From positions 9,989-73,988 of the forward strand of contig DATHYT010000098.1 of assembly GCA_035459025.1 (NCBI GenBank): 64,000 nt of DNA. The letters run 5' to 3'. This DNA comes from JAABQT01 sp035459025 (GTDB taxonomy: Bacteria; Pseudomonadota; Gammaproteobacteria; Burkholderiales; SG8-39). The stretch's first letter is position 1. Every line of letters starts with the position of its first letter. The position numbers and the translations under genes were made by a program. Positions 39,322 through 47,560 of the stretch are shown piece by piece. Below the pieces are notes generated by a model, which worked only from the letters and a program-made list of their open reading frames with translations, did not search any database and had not been told where the DNA came from.

Positions 39322-40073
39322 CGAGGGCCGCGATCGTCACCGGCGCGGCGAGCGGCATCGGTCTCGCCTGCGCCGAGCGGCTCGCCGCCGACGGCATGCA
39401 GGTGGTGCTCGCCGACGTCAACGAGAAGGCCGGCACGGAACAGGCGAAACGCCTCGGCGGCACGTTCTTCGGCGCCGATCTCACCACGCGCGCGGGCTGC
39501 CGCGGCCTCGCCGACGCCGCGCTGAAGGCGTACGGCGGCGTGCACGTCCTCGTCAATAACGCCGGCTTCCAGCACGTCGCGCCGATCGAGGAGTTTTCCG
39601 AGGATCAGTGGGAGCGCATGATCGCGTTGATGCTCACGGCGCCGTTCCTGCTCACGCGCTACTGCTGGCCGGCGATGAAGAGGCAGAAATGGGGCCGCGT
39701 CGTCAACATCGCGTCGATTCACGCGCTCGTCGCGTCGCCTTTCAAGGCGGGCTACGTCTCGGCCAAGCACGGCCTGATCGGACTCACGCGCACCGCCGCG
39801 CTGGAAGGCGGCGAGCACGGCATCACCGTCAACGCCATCTGCCCGGCCTACGTGAAGACGCCGCTCGTCGACGGCCAGATCGCCGACCAGGCGAAGGCGA
39901 ACAACATGTCCCCGGCGGACGTGATCGAGAACATCATGCTCGCGCCAGCGGCGGTGAAGCGCCTGATCGAGCCGCGCGAGGTCGCGGAGTTCGTTGCCTA
40001 CCTGTGCGGCGAGGCGGCGGGGACCATCACCGGCGCGGCGCTCACCATGGACCTGGGCTGGACCGCCCGCTAG
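39318..40073 (+). CDS. bdhA: 3-hydroxybutyrate dehydrogenase
   Basis: 251 aa SDR. VTGAASGIGLACAERLA cofactor loop, Asp after beta-2 (LADVNEK) for NAD, NNAGFQHVAPIEEF, catalytic Ser in NIASIHALVASP, and YVSAKHGLIGLT. The GFQHVAPIEEF and CPAYVKTPLVDGQIADQA segments are the ones conserved in bacterial D-3-hydroxybutyrate dehydrogenases. Gives acetoacetate, which the acetoacetyl-CoA synthetase at 10013 could activate. Last gene of the metY-adh-ggt-gst-bdhA run. Confidence 0.93.
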   Translation: MTRAAIVTGAASGIGLACAERLAADGMQVVLADVNEKAGTEQAKRLGGTFFGADLTTRAGCRGLADAALKAYGGVHVLVNNAGFQHVAPIEEFSEDQWERMIALMLTAPFLLTRYCWPAMKRQKWGRVVNIASIHALVASPFKAGYVSAKHGLIGLTRTAALEGGEHGITVNAICPAYVKTPLVDGQIADQAKANNMSPADVIENIMLAPAAVKRLIEPREVAEFVAYLCGEAAGTITGAALTMDLGWTAR

Positions 40074-40080
40074 TTTTTTT
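40055..40080 (+). terminator. Possible weak terminator after bdhA
   Basis: A 4-bp stem GGGC/GCCC (40055-40058 with 40065-40068) at the end of the coding region is followed by a run of seven T (40074-40080) directly after the TAG stop. The stem is short, so efficiency is doubtful. Confidence 0.35.
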
Positions 40081-40141
40081 GCCCCACAGCATTGCAAAGC
40101 ACCGCGGAACATCTGCCCGTGGCGGCGGTCCCCTCTATATG

Positions 40142-40164
40142 GGCGCGCCACACTGGAGCGCGCC
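40142..40164 (+). promoter_or_regulatory. GC-rich hairpin in the leader of the zinc-finger gene
   Basis: GGCGCGC (40142-40148) pairs perfectly with GCGCGCC (40158-40164) over a 9-nt loop. It ends right before a very purine-rich Shine-Dalgarno stretch (GGGGAGGGGAGG, 40165-40176) that abuts the start codon, so it could modulate translation. It has no T-run and is not a terminator. Confidence 0.3.
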
Positions 40165-40176
40165 GGGGAGGGGAGG

Positions 40177-40659
40177 ATGGAAGTCAATACGACGCGTTGC
40201 AAGGAGTGCAAAGGCGAGATGAAGCTGGGCACGCTGGCCGCTCTGGCCGGCGAGGAGCGCGGGGTGCGCGTGCGGATCGAGGGCATGCCCGCCATGCAGT
40301 GCGCGCAGGGGCACAAGCGTTTCGTCGCGCCCGATTTCGCCGTCCGGCTGATGAACGCGCTGCTCGCCGACAAGCAGCTCGATGCGCCCGAAGCGGCGAA
40401 GGAGAAGGGACTGCTGCGCAAGCGCGCCTGCTGCCCGAAGTGCGGCCAGGAGCTCGGCGAGGCCGGCGCGGGCAGCGTGCAGGCCAGGCGCCAACTGGCG
40501 CTGCCGGGGCTGGACGCTTTCGGCGTGGACGTCGAGCTGCCCAAGCTGCGCTGCGCGTCCTGCGGCGGCGAGAGCATCCCGCCGCAGAAGACCGTGGTCG
40601 ACGGCCTGATGAAGGCCACGTCCAGCGCCTTCCGCTCGGCGCAGATCTCGCCTATCTGA
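40177..40659 (+). CDS. YgiT/MqsA-like zinc-finger protein
   Basis: 160 aa. Three zinc-finger-like parts: CKEC at 8-11 with a later C-A-Q-G-H at about 42-46 (pattern of YgiT-type fingers: two Cys pairs around a beta hairpin), then CPKC near 88 and CASC near 129. The middle contains a Leu-rich helical part. Function unknown; YgiT-type domains occur in antitoxins such as MqsA, but no toxin gene is next to it and no helix-turn-helix is obvious. Its 3' end overlaps the convergent aminopeptidase gene by 8 nt. Confidence 0.7.
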   Translation: MEVNTTRCKECKGEMKLGTLAALAGEERGVRVRIEGMPAMQCAQGHKRFVAPDFAVRLMNALLADKQLDAPEAAKEKGLLRKRACCPKCGQELGEAGAGSVQARRQLALPGLDAFGVDVELPKLRCASCGGESIPPQKTVVDGLMKATSSAFRSAQISPI

Positions 40660-41614
40660 GGCGCGCGTCGCGCTCGGCGCGCGGCAGGCGCGCGAGCTCG
40701 CGCACGCGCGCGTAGAAGCGCTCGAGGTCGCCGCCCGCCTCGGCGAGCAAGCGCTCGAACGCGGGCACTTTCTGCGTATAGGTGCCGAACGACGCCAGCA
40801 CCGCGTTGCTGGGCTCGACCGACTCGAAACCGCGCATGCGCTTGAGCCACGGCCGCAGGGCCTCGAGCGCCTCGCGCTTGCGGCGGCGCATCTCGTCCGG
40901 GGCCAGCCGGGACGCGTAGAGAGCTTGCAGCTTCGAGCGCAGCCCGAGCACCAGTTCCTCGAACTCGCGCCGGTGCGCCGCGGCCGGGACGCCGCGCCAG
41001 CGGCGCAGCCCCTCGCGCTCGACGACCACGGCGAACGACTCGTTGAACGACGAATCGTCCTTCACGTACGCGACCTGGTGCGCGAGCTCGTGGAACAGCA
41101 GCCGCGCCAGTTCCGCGTCCGGGTAGTCGATGAAGGTCGAGAGCAGCGGATCGTCGAACCAGCCGAGCGTGGAGTACGCCGGCACGCCGTAGACGACGAC
41201 GTCGTAGCCGGCGGCGCGCCGCGCGCCGCCGTGGCGCTCTGCGCCAGCGCGGTCGAAGTAGCCGCGGTACGCCACGCAGCCCGCGATCGGGAAGCAGGAC
41301 TGCACCGGCTCGAGCGCGAACTCGGGCGCCGCCACCACGTTCCACAGCGCGTAAGGCCGCTCGAGGTCGGCGTAGCTGCGGTAGGCGCCGCTGTCCGGAA
41401 GCTTGAGCACGCGCACGGCATAGTCGCGCAGCTCGCTGGCAAGACGCAGGCGCTCCTTGAGGACCGGCGCGACGTCCGCATCGGCAAGCACCTGCGCCAC
41501 CGGCCGCGCCTGGGCGCTGATGGCGAGCTGCCCGGCCGCCGCCTGCCCGTAGTAGGCGAGCGTCTCGCAGCCGGCGAGCGCGCCGGCGCTAGCGAGGAGC
41601 AATAAAGCGCGCAT
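40652..41614 (-). CDS. Lipoprotein zinc aminopeptidase (PF10023-like)
   Basis: 320 aa. Begins with a lipoprotein signal (MRALLLLASAGALAGC, Cys16 acylated) and carries the zincin motif HELAHQ at 175-180 with the downstream FNESFAVVVEREG providing a Glu/Asn pair. This pattern is that of the putative aminopeptidase family of proteobacteria; it probably trims peptides in the periplasm or at the outer membrane. The long open frame upstream (to 41893) is shadow of the neighbouring hydrolase. The 5' end overlaps the hydrolase gene by 26 nt. Confidence 0.88.
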   Translation of the reverse strand: MRALLLLASAGALAGCETLAYYGQAAAGQLAISAQARPVAQVLADADVAPVLKERLRLASELRDYAVRVLKLPDSGAYRSYADLERPYALWNVVAAPEFALEPVQSCFPIAGCVAYRGYFDRAGAERHGGARRAAGYDVVVYGVPAYSTLGWFDDPLLSTFIDYPDAELARLLFHELAHQVAYVKDDSSFNESFAVVVEREGLRRWRGVPAAAHRREFEELVLGLRSKLQALYASRLAPDEMRRRKREALEALRPWLKRMRGFESVEPSNAVLASFGTYTQKVPAFERLLAEAGGDLERFYARVRELARLPRAERDARLR

Positions 41615-42209
41615 CGCGCAGAAAGGCCGCCACCTGCGCGGCCACGCGGGCGGACAGGAGCATCGCGCTGTGGCCGACGCGCAGGACCACGCGCTCACGC
41701 ATGCCCTCGACCTCGGTTTCCGCCACGCGCACCACGCCGTCGTTCGGGCCCGGCAGCGCGCCGAACAGCCGCCCCAGCCCCACCGGCAGCGTTCCGGCGA
41801 GCACACCGAGCGGCTCAGGCCGAGTCCAGCGCGCGGCGCGGCCATCGGCCCACAGCGGCTGCGTCGCGCCCAGGAACCAGCGCCCCCAGCCACGCTCGCC
41901 CAGGCGCCTGCCGGCGAAGTTGCCGCGCACCGGCGTGCCGAGGAGCACCACGCGCCCCGCCTTGAGCGCCGCGTGCGCTTGCAGAGCCTCGAGCGCCACC
42001 AGCCCGCCGAGGCTGTGGCCGACGAAATGTGCCGGCCCGACGTCGCGCGCGTAGCGCGCGAGCCGCTCGGCGTGGGCCGCGAGCGGCCGCGCGCGCCCGG
42101 CGTAGGAAAACAGATGGCAGCGCAAGCCGTCGGCCGACAGGCGCGCGGCGAGCGGCGCCATCACCGCCGCCGGCACCCACAGGCCGTGCACCAGTATCGC
42201 GTCGCGCAT
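41589..42209 (-). CDS. Alpha/beta fold hydrolase (lipase-like)
   Basis: 206 aa. ILVHGLWVP oxyanion segment, nucleophile elbow VGHSLGGLVAL (Ser near residue 67), Asp in LPGPNDGVVRV and His in RVGHSAMLL complete the triad; the NDGVV-xx-GHS order is like that of PGAP1/YdeN-type or triacylglycerol lipases. An upstream in-frame GTG at 42218 that overlaps the MFS stop (GTGA) is an equally good start. Cotranscribed with the aminopeptidase that overlaps its 3' end. Confidence 0.88.
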   Translation of the reverse strand: MRDAILVHGLWVPAAVMAPLAARLSADGLRCHLFSYAGRARPLAAHAERLARYARDVGPAHFVGHSLGGLVALEALQAHAALKAGRVVLLGTPVRGNFAGRRLGERGWGRWFLGATQPLWADGRAARWTRPEPLGVLAGTLPVGLGRLFGALPGPNDGVVRVAETEVEGMRERVVLRVGHSAMLLSARVAAQVAAFLRDARFIAPR

Positions 42210-42214
42210 CGTCG

Positions 42215-43366
42215 TCACGCCGGACGCCGCAAGAGTAGCCGTGCCCCCATCGCGAGTCCCGGCAGGCCGAGCACCGCATAGGCTACCCCGTAGCCGCCGT
42301 CCAGCGCCAGCACCAGGTTGAAGATCAGCGGCGTCAGCACTACGCCGAGGAACGTGAAGAACAGGCACCCGCCGGTGGCCTGGCTGACCTGCCCCGGGGG
42401 CGCGACGCGCGCCACCTCCGCGAGGTACACGCCGTTCCAGCCTACCGCCGTGGCGCCGAATATCGAGGCGAACGCAAACAGCACCCATCGCGGCCACTCG
42501 GGCGCGGCGGCGAGCGTCGCCATCGCCGAGACGCCCATGCCCAGGCCGAGCAGTCCGAGCATCGTGCGGCGGGTCACGGCGCGGTCTGCGAGCGCGCCCC
42601 AGGCGATGCGCCCGAGCACGCTCGCCGCCTGCGATACCGCCATCACCGCGCCGGCGAGCACCAGCGACAGCGCGAAGCTGTCGATGAGGAAGGTCACCAG
42701 ATAGGTGACCAGCGTGATCTGCACACCGCCGTAGACGAAGGAGGTCACCGCCATTTCGCGCAGCCGCGGGTGGCTCGCGACCAGCCGCACCGGCAGGAAC
42801 GCCGCGCGCATCGACACGGGCGCATCGGCATTGAGCCCCACGTCGTAGCGCGTGCGCACCGGAGCGATCAGCACCGCGAGCGCCAGGCAGCTCGCGCCGA
42901 TGACGAGCGCCGCCCCCTGCCAGCCCAGTGCGAGCACCAGCGCCGGCACGAGGGCCCCGGCCAGTACGCCCCCCGCGGGGACGCCGGTCTGTTTCAGCGA
43001 GAAGATCAGCGAGAACATGGCAGGCGGCGCGGCGCGCACCAGGATCACCGAGCTCGCCGGTGTGGTGGGTCCGTAGCCCACGCCCAGCACGAACGCCCCC
43101 AGCAGCATGAGCGGCACCCAGCCGCTCGCGGCGAGCGCCAGGCCGGCGAGGCAAAGCGCGAGGCCCGCCTGGCTGACGCGGATCGGCCCGAAGCGCGCGA
43201 CCCAGCCGCCGGCGGCCGCCGAGCCGAGCATGCTGCCGACGTAGGCCGCGGCGATGAAATAGCCGATGGCGGCGGCTTGCACGCCGACCTCGCGTGTGGC
43301 CACCGGCGCCATCACCGGCGTGCTGTAGATCGCAAACGCGACCAGCGTCTGGATCGCGAGCGTCAC
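42215..43366 (-). CDS. MFS transporter
   Basis: 383 aa from a GTG, with 11-12 hydrophobic segments and RFGPIRVSQAG at the motif A loop. The first helix may start earlier: the frame stays open back to the stop codon of the CitE-like gene and a CTG at 43393 preceded by AGGG is possible. Looks like a member of the CynX/NimT or YbfB-like carboxylate-sugar group, substrate unknown. Adjacent to the CitE-like lyase, which suggests import or export of a carboxylic acid. Confidence 0.88.
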   Translation of the reverse strand: MTLAIQTLVAFAIYSTPVMAPVATREVGVQAAAIGYFIAAAYVGSMLGSAAAGGWVARFGPIRVSQAGLALCLAGLALAASGWVPLMLLGAFVLGVGYGPTTPASSVILVRAAPPAMFSLIFSLKQTGVPAGGVLAGALVPALVLALGWQGAALVIGASCLALAVLIAPVRTRYDVGLNADAPVSMRAAFLPVRLVASHPRLREMAVTSFVYGGVQITLVTYLVTFLIDSFALSLVLAGAVMAVSQAASVLGRIAWGALADRAVTRRTMLGLLGLGMGVSAMATLAAAPEWPRWVLFAFASIFGATAVGWNGVYLAEVARVAPPGQVSQATGGCLFFTFLGVVLTPLIFNLVLALDGGYGVAYAVLGLPGLAMGARLLLRRPA

Positions 43367-43399
43367 CGCGACGGGGAGAAAGATGCCGCCCAGGGGACC

Positions 43400-44299
43400 C
43401 TAGCCGCGCTTCGCCGCGATCTCGCGTACGGTCTCGAGAACGGCCCGCGCGCGGTACACGATCGGGTAGTCGACCATCTGCCCGTCCACTTCGACCGCGG
43501 CCGCGCCGCGCGCCTCGGCTGCAGCGAACGCGGCGACGATGCGCTCGGCGCGCGCGGCCTCGTCGGCGCTCGGCGTGAACGCCGCGTTGGCAAGCGCCAC
43601 CTGGTCCGGGTGCACGCACAGGCGCCCCTGGAAGCCGCCGCGCCGGCTGCGCTCGAGTGCGCGCCGGAAGCCCTCGGTGTCGCGCAGGTGGAACCAGGGG
43701 CTGTCGAGCGGGCCTTCGGCGCCCGCCGCGCGCGATGCAAGCACGATGCGCGCGCGCGCGTCGGCAAGCTCGGGCTCCTCAAGCGAGGGCTCGAGGCCGA
43801 GCTCCAGGCAATAGTCCGCCGCGCCGAACGCCACGCGCTTCACGCGCCACGGCCCTCGGTAGGGGCGCAGGTTCTTCGCCTGCAGGATGCGATCCACTCG
43901 CGCCACGCCCGCGGCGGTCTCCAGTTGCGGCACCAGGTCGAGCGAGCCTTCGGCCATGCCCTGCTCGCGCTCCAGCGCCGCGAGCAGCCAGTCGATGGCG
44001 TGCAGATCGGCCGCACTCTCCACCTTGGGAAGGAACACGCCATCCACCCCGGGGTGGATGGTCTCCACCAGGTCGCGGTAGCAGAACGGGGTCGAGGGCG
44101 CGTTCACCCGCACGTAGCCGCGGCAGCGGCGCGGCAGTTTCAGCGCCGCGGCGACCGGCTGGCGCGTGGCGACCTTGTCGGCGAGCGCCACGGCGTCCTC
44201 CAGGTCGAGGATCACCGCATCGGCGTCCAGCCCGAGCGCCTTCTCCACGCGCCGCGGGTGATTGCCGGGCGCGAACAGGTAGGTCCTATTGAGGGGCAT
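43400..44299 (-). CDS. CitE-like CoA ester lyase (HpcH/HpaI family)
   Basis: 299 aa TIM-barrel. MPLNRTYLFAPGNHPRRVEKAL at the start, DAVILDLEDAV for Mg/acid binding, YVRVNAPSTPF, and QLETAAGVARVD are the CitE/malyl-CoA lyase signatures; GRLCVHPDQVALAN near the end is the substrate loop. Single-subunit proteins of this type cleave beta-hydroxyacyl-CoAs such as malyl-CoA, citramalyl-CoA or beta-methylmalyl-CoA. It overlaps the upstream binding-protein gene by 14 nt and shares its TAG with the open frame of the MFS gene that follows. Confidence 0.92.
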   Translation of the reverse strand: MPLNRTYLFAPGNHPRRVEKALGLDADAVILDLEDAVALADKVATRQPVAAALKLPRRCRGYVRVNAPSTPFCYRDLVETIHPGVDGVFLPKVESAADLHAIDWLLAALEREQGMAEGSLDLVPQLETAAGVARVDRILQAKNLRPYRGPWRVKRVAFGAADYCLELGLEPSLEEPELADARARIVLASRAAGAEGPLDSPWFHLRDTEGFRRALERSRRGGFQGRLCVHPDQVALANAAFTPSADEAARAERIVAAFAAAEARGAAAVEVDGQMVDYPIVYRARAVLETVREIAAKRG

Positions 44300-45455
44300 G
44301 CACCTGCCTTTGCTCCCAGCGCGGGTACGGAAGCCGCAATTGTGCCGTAGCGCGCGCGCGTGGCCAGACGATTTCTGCGCGCCCGCGCTGGATCTGCACC
44401 ACCACCGGGCTGGCGCCGAGCTGCACGCCGCCCTCGCCTACGCGGTAGCGGCCGATCGGCGTTTCGGTCTCCAGCGACGCCAGCGCGGCGCGCAGGCGGT
44501 CCTGCTCGAGCCCGCCCGCGGCGCGCACGGCCGCCTCCAGCACCAGCGCAGCCGAATAGGCATTGGCCGCGACGAGGCCGGGCTCGCCGCTCCAGCGCTC
44601 GCGCCAGCGCGCCACGAACTCGGCATTGCCGTGCGTGGCGAATCCGGGCTCGTAGGCCGTGATGCCCAGCGCGAATTCGGCATCCTGCCCGACGCGCCGC
44701 ACGAAGCCCTCTTGCGCGGCGCCCTGCGCCAGGAACATCGGCGGCGCGTAGCGCGCGCGCTTGAACGCCTTCACCATCTCGGCGGCGTCCTCGGCCCGCC
44801 CAAAGGCGATCCAGGCTTCCGTGGCGCGCGCGCGCGCCGCGGCGATGTGCGAACCATAGTCGGTCGCACCCGGGGACGCCGTTTGCACCGTCGCCTGCAT
44901 GCCGCTCGCCGCCGCTTGCGCCGCGAGGCTCTCGGCGGCTTCGCGCGACACGGCGTCGTTGCGCGCGACCACCTGCAGCCGCGCGTGCCCGGCGGCGCGC
45001 GCCAGGGCGAGCGCGCCCGCGCCATACTCGGTCACCGGCGCCGGCACCTGGAACACGTAGCGCCAGTCCGCGCGCTGCACCCCGGGCATGACTCCGGTGG
45101 CGTTCACCAGCACCCGGCGCGCGCGCTCCGCGACCGCGGCCGCGGCCACGGACGCCGCGCTGCCGAAGGGGCCGATGAGCAGATCGGCGCGCTCCTGCTC
45201 GATCAGCCGCGCATAGAGCACCAGCGCCGCCGATGCCTCCGAGCGGTCGTCCAGGAGCAATAGCCTGACCGGCCGCCCGAGGAGGCCTCCCGCGGCATTG
45301 CAGGCGTCCTGCCAGAGCAGGAGCGCCTGGCGCATGCCCCGCGCGAGCTCGGCGAGATGACCGGTCTCGGGGACCACGGCCCCGACCACCACCGGCGCCG
45401 GCTGCGGCCACGCCGGCAACGCCGCCAGCCACAGCGCGAGCAGCCAGCCGCGCAT
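44286..45455 (-). CDS. ABC-type periplasmic substrate-binding protein (LivK-like)
   Basis: 389 aa. Signal peptide MRGWLLALWLAALPAWPQP, then VVVGAVVPETGHLAELARGMRQALLLWQD and NAAGGLLGRPVRLLLLDDRS, the characteristic start of type I (Leu/Ile/Val, amide) binding proteins, with later ADLLIGPFGS and LVNATG. The ligand may be an amino acid or an aromatic carboxylate. No ABC permease or ATPase gene is in the window, so this is an orphan binding protein; perhaps it works with a transporter elsewhere. Start overlaps the nitroreductase stop (TGATG). Confidence 0.9.
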   Translation of the reverse strand: MRGWLLALWLAALPAWPQPAPVVVGAVVPETGHLAELARGMRQALLLWQDACNAAGGLLGRPVRLLLLDDRSEASAALVLYARLIEQERADLLIGPFGSAASVAAAAVAERARRVLVNATGVMPGVQRADWRYVFQVPAPVTEYGAGALALARAAGHARLQVVARNDAVSREAAESLAAQAAASGMQATVQTASPGATDYGSHIAAARARATEAWIAFGRAEDAAEMVKAFKRARYAPPMFLAQGAAQEGFVRRVGQDAEFALGITAYEPGFATHGNAEFVARWRERWSGEPGLVAANAYSAALVLEAAVRAAGGLEQDRLRAALASLETETPIGRYRVGEGGVQLGASPVVVQIQRGRAEIVWPRARATAQLRLPYPRWEQRQVHAPQ

Positions 45456-46192
45456 CAGAAGCCGATGAATGTCGCGAAGCGCGACACCGGCTCGCGCTCG
45501 GTGACCAGCGTGTTCTCCGCCGCGTCGGCGCGTGCGTAGCCCATCGACATCCCGCACACGACGATCTCGGCGTCCGGGATCGGCAGCTCGCGCCGCAGCA
45601 CCGCGTGCGCCGAAGCGATTGCGGCCTGCGGGCAGGTGTCCAGCCCGAATGCGCGCGCCGCGAGCATCACGCTCTGCACGAACATGCCGGTATCCAGCCA
45701 GGCGCCGACCGGCATGTCACGCTCGATGGTGAAGGCCAGGCCGACCGGCGCGTCGAAGAACAGGTAATTGCGCGCATGCTGGCGCTGCGTCTTCTCGCGC
45801 TCGCCCTTGGCGATGTCGAGCAGCCCGTACAGGTCCCAGCCGATCTTGCGGCGCCGCGCCAGGTAGGGATCGCGCCACTTGGTGGGGTAGTACTCGAACT
45901 CCCGCTTGAAGGCTTCCTCGCCATGGCGCATGAACTCGTCGTGCATCGCCGCGACGAGCCGATCGCGCGCCTCGCCGCCGACGACGTACACCTTCCAGGG
46001 CTGGATATTGGTGCCGGAGGGCGCGCGGCTGGCCAGCGCGAGGATGCGCTCCACCGTCGCGCGCGGCACCGGGTCGGGCCTGAAAGCGCGCAGGCTGCGC
46101 CGCGTGAGCAGCGCCTCCTCGATCGTGCGCGCGACAGCGCCGGCGGCAAAGGGCAGCGCGCCCCGCGCCGGGTCGTGGGTCGTCGGATCCAT
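45455..46192 (-). CDS. Nitroreductase family protein
   Basis: 245 aa FMN enzyme. RRSLRAFRPDPVP and SRAPSGTNIQPWKVYVV are the FMN-phosphate and flavin-binding parts; GMSMGYARADAAENTLVTEREP forms the typical C-terminal end. It resembles oxygen-insensitive NAD(P)H nitroreductases such as PnbA, substrates unknown. First gene of a minus operon that continues with the binding protein, CitE-like lyase and MFS, and divergent from the FAD-oxidase with an 18-nt gap. Confidence 0.93.
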   Translation of the reverse strand: MDPTTHDPARGALPFAAGAVARTIEEALLTRRSLRAFRPDPVPRATVERILALASRAPSGTNIQPWKVYVVGGEARDRLVAAMHDEFMRHGEEAFKREFEYYPTKWRDPYLARRRKIGWDLYGLLDIAKGEREKTQRQHARNYLFFDAPVGLAFTIERDMPVGAWLDTGMFVQSVMLAARAFGLDTCPQAAIASAHAVLRRELPIPDAEIVVCGMSMGYARADAAENTLVTEREPVSRFATFIGF

Positions 46193-46210
46193 CGGGCGAT
46201 AATACCCAAC

Positions 46211-47560
46211 ATGGATGCCCGCCTGCAGTCCGCGTTCGCTGAGCTGGTCGGCGAAAAGCACGTGCTCACCGAGCCGCGCGACACCGTTGCGTACACGACC
46301 GACTGGCGCAAGCAGTACAACGCGCCCGCCGAATGCGTCGTGCGGCCGGCAAGCACGGCGGAAGTCGCTGCGGTGGTCGCGCTGTGCGCGCGCGAAAGCC
46401 TCGCAATCGTCCCCCAGGGTGGCAATACGGGCCTTTGCGGCGGCTCGGTGCCGAGCGGGACGCGCCGCGAGGTGGTGCTGTCGCTTTCGCGCCTGAACCG
46501 CATTCGCAGCATCGACGCGCTGAACGACACCCTGACCGCCGAGGCCGGCTGCGTGCTGGCCGAAGTGCAGCGCGCGGCCGATGCCGCGGGGCGGCTCTTT
46601 GCGCTGTCGCTCGCCGCCGAGGGCAGCTGCCAGATCGGGGGCAACCTCTCCACCAACGCCGGCGGCGTCAACGTGCTGCGCTACGGCAACGCTCGCGAGC
46701 AGGTGCTGGGCCTCGAGGTGGTGCTGCCCGACGGCAGGGTGTGGGACGGGATGCGCGCGCTGCGCAAGGACAATACCGGCTATGACCTGAAGCAGCTGTT
46801 TCTCGGCGCGGAAGGCACACTGGGCGTGATCACCGCCGCCGTGCTGAAGCTGCATCCGAAGCCCGCGGCGCAGGCAAGCGCCTGGATCGGGCTCGCCAGC
46901 CCGGCGCACGCCGTGGCGTTGCTGGCGCATCTGCATGCGCAGATCGGCGAGCGCATCAGCGCCTTCGAGCTCGTGTCGCGCCGCTGCCTGGAGGCGGTGC
47001 TGGCGTACGACCGCGCGGCGCGCGACCCCCTGCCGCGCTCGCACGCCTGGTACGTCCTCGCCCAGTTCGACCAGGCGCTCGAGCCCGAAATGCTGGCCGG
47101 CGCGCCGCAGGTCGAGGACGCGGTGCTCGCCTCGAGCACGGCGCAGGCGCAGGCGCTGTGGCGCATCCGGGAATTCATCCCGGAAGCCCAGTTCGCCAAC
47201 GTCAAGCACGACGTGTCGGTGCCCGTCTCGCGCGTTCCCGACCTCATCGAGCGGGCCGACGCCGCGCTGCAGGCGGCGTTTCCCGGCACACCGATCTACG
47301 CTTTCGGCCACATCGGCGACGGCAATATCCACTACAACGTGGGCGACGAGGCACTGCTCGCGCGCCGGGAGGAGGTAAACCGCCTGGTCTACGGCGTAGT
47401 CGCCGCGCTGGAGGGCTCGATCTCCGCAGAGCACGGCCTCGGGCAGCTCAAGCGCGAGTCGATCCGGCGCCACAAGGACGCGCTGGAGCTGGAACTGATG
47501 CGCGCAGTGAAGCGTGCCCTCGACCCGCAGGACCTGATGAACCCCGGGAAGGTGCTCTAG
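46211..47560 (+). CDS. FAD-linked oxidase, D-2-hydroxyglutarate/D-lactate dehydrogenase type
   Basis: 449 aa. PCMH-type FAD-binding domain with PQGGNTGLCGGSVPS (pyrophosphate loop), LTAEAGCVLAEVQRAA and GGNLSTNAGGVNVLRYGN; the C-terminal FAD-oxidase domain contains GHIGDGNIHYNV with the metal/substrate His and ends SAEHGLGQLKRESIRRHKD...DPQDLMNPGKVL. These are diagnostic of GlcD/D2HGDH. It oxidises a D-2-hydroxy acid to a 2-oxo acid, electrons probably passing to an electron-transfer flavoprotein or quinone. Convergent with the methyltransferase gene (4-nt overlap). Confidence 0.95.
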   Translation: MDARLQSAFAELVGEKHVLTEPRDTVAYTTDWRKQYNAPAECVVRPASTAEVAAVVALCARESLAIVPQGGNTGLCGGSVPSGTRREVVLSLSRLNRIRSIDALNDTLTAEAGCVLAEVQRAADAAGRLFALSLAAEGSCQIGGNLSTNAGGVNVLRYGNAREQVLGLEVVLPDGRVWDGMRALRKDNTGYDLKQLFLGAEGTLGVITAAVLKLHPKPAAQASAWIGLASPAHAVALLAHLHAQIGERISAFELVSRRCLEAVLAYDRAARDPLPRSHAWYVLAQFDQALEPEMLAGAPQVEDAVLASSTAQAQALWRIREFIPEAQFANVKHDVSVPVSRVPDLIERADAALQAAFPGTPIYAFGHIGDGNIHYNVGDEALLARREEVNRLVYGVVAALEGSISAEHGLGQLKRESIRRHKDALELELMRAVKRALDPQDLMNPGKVL

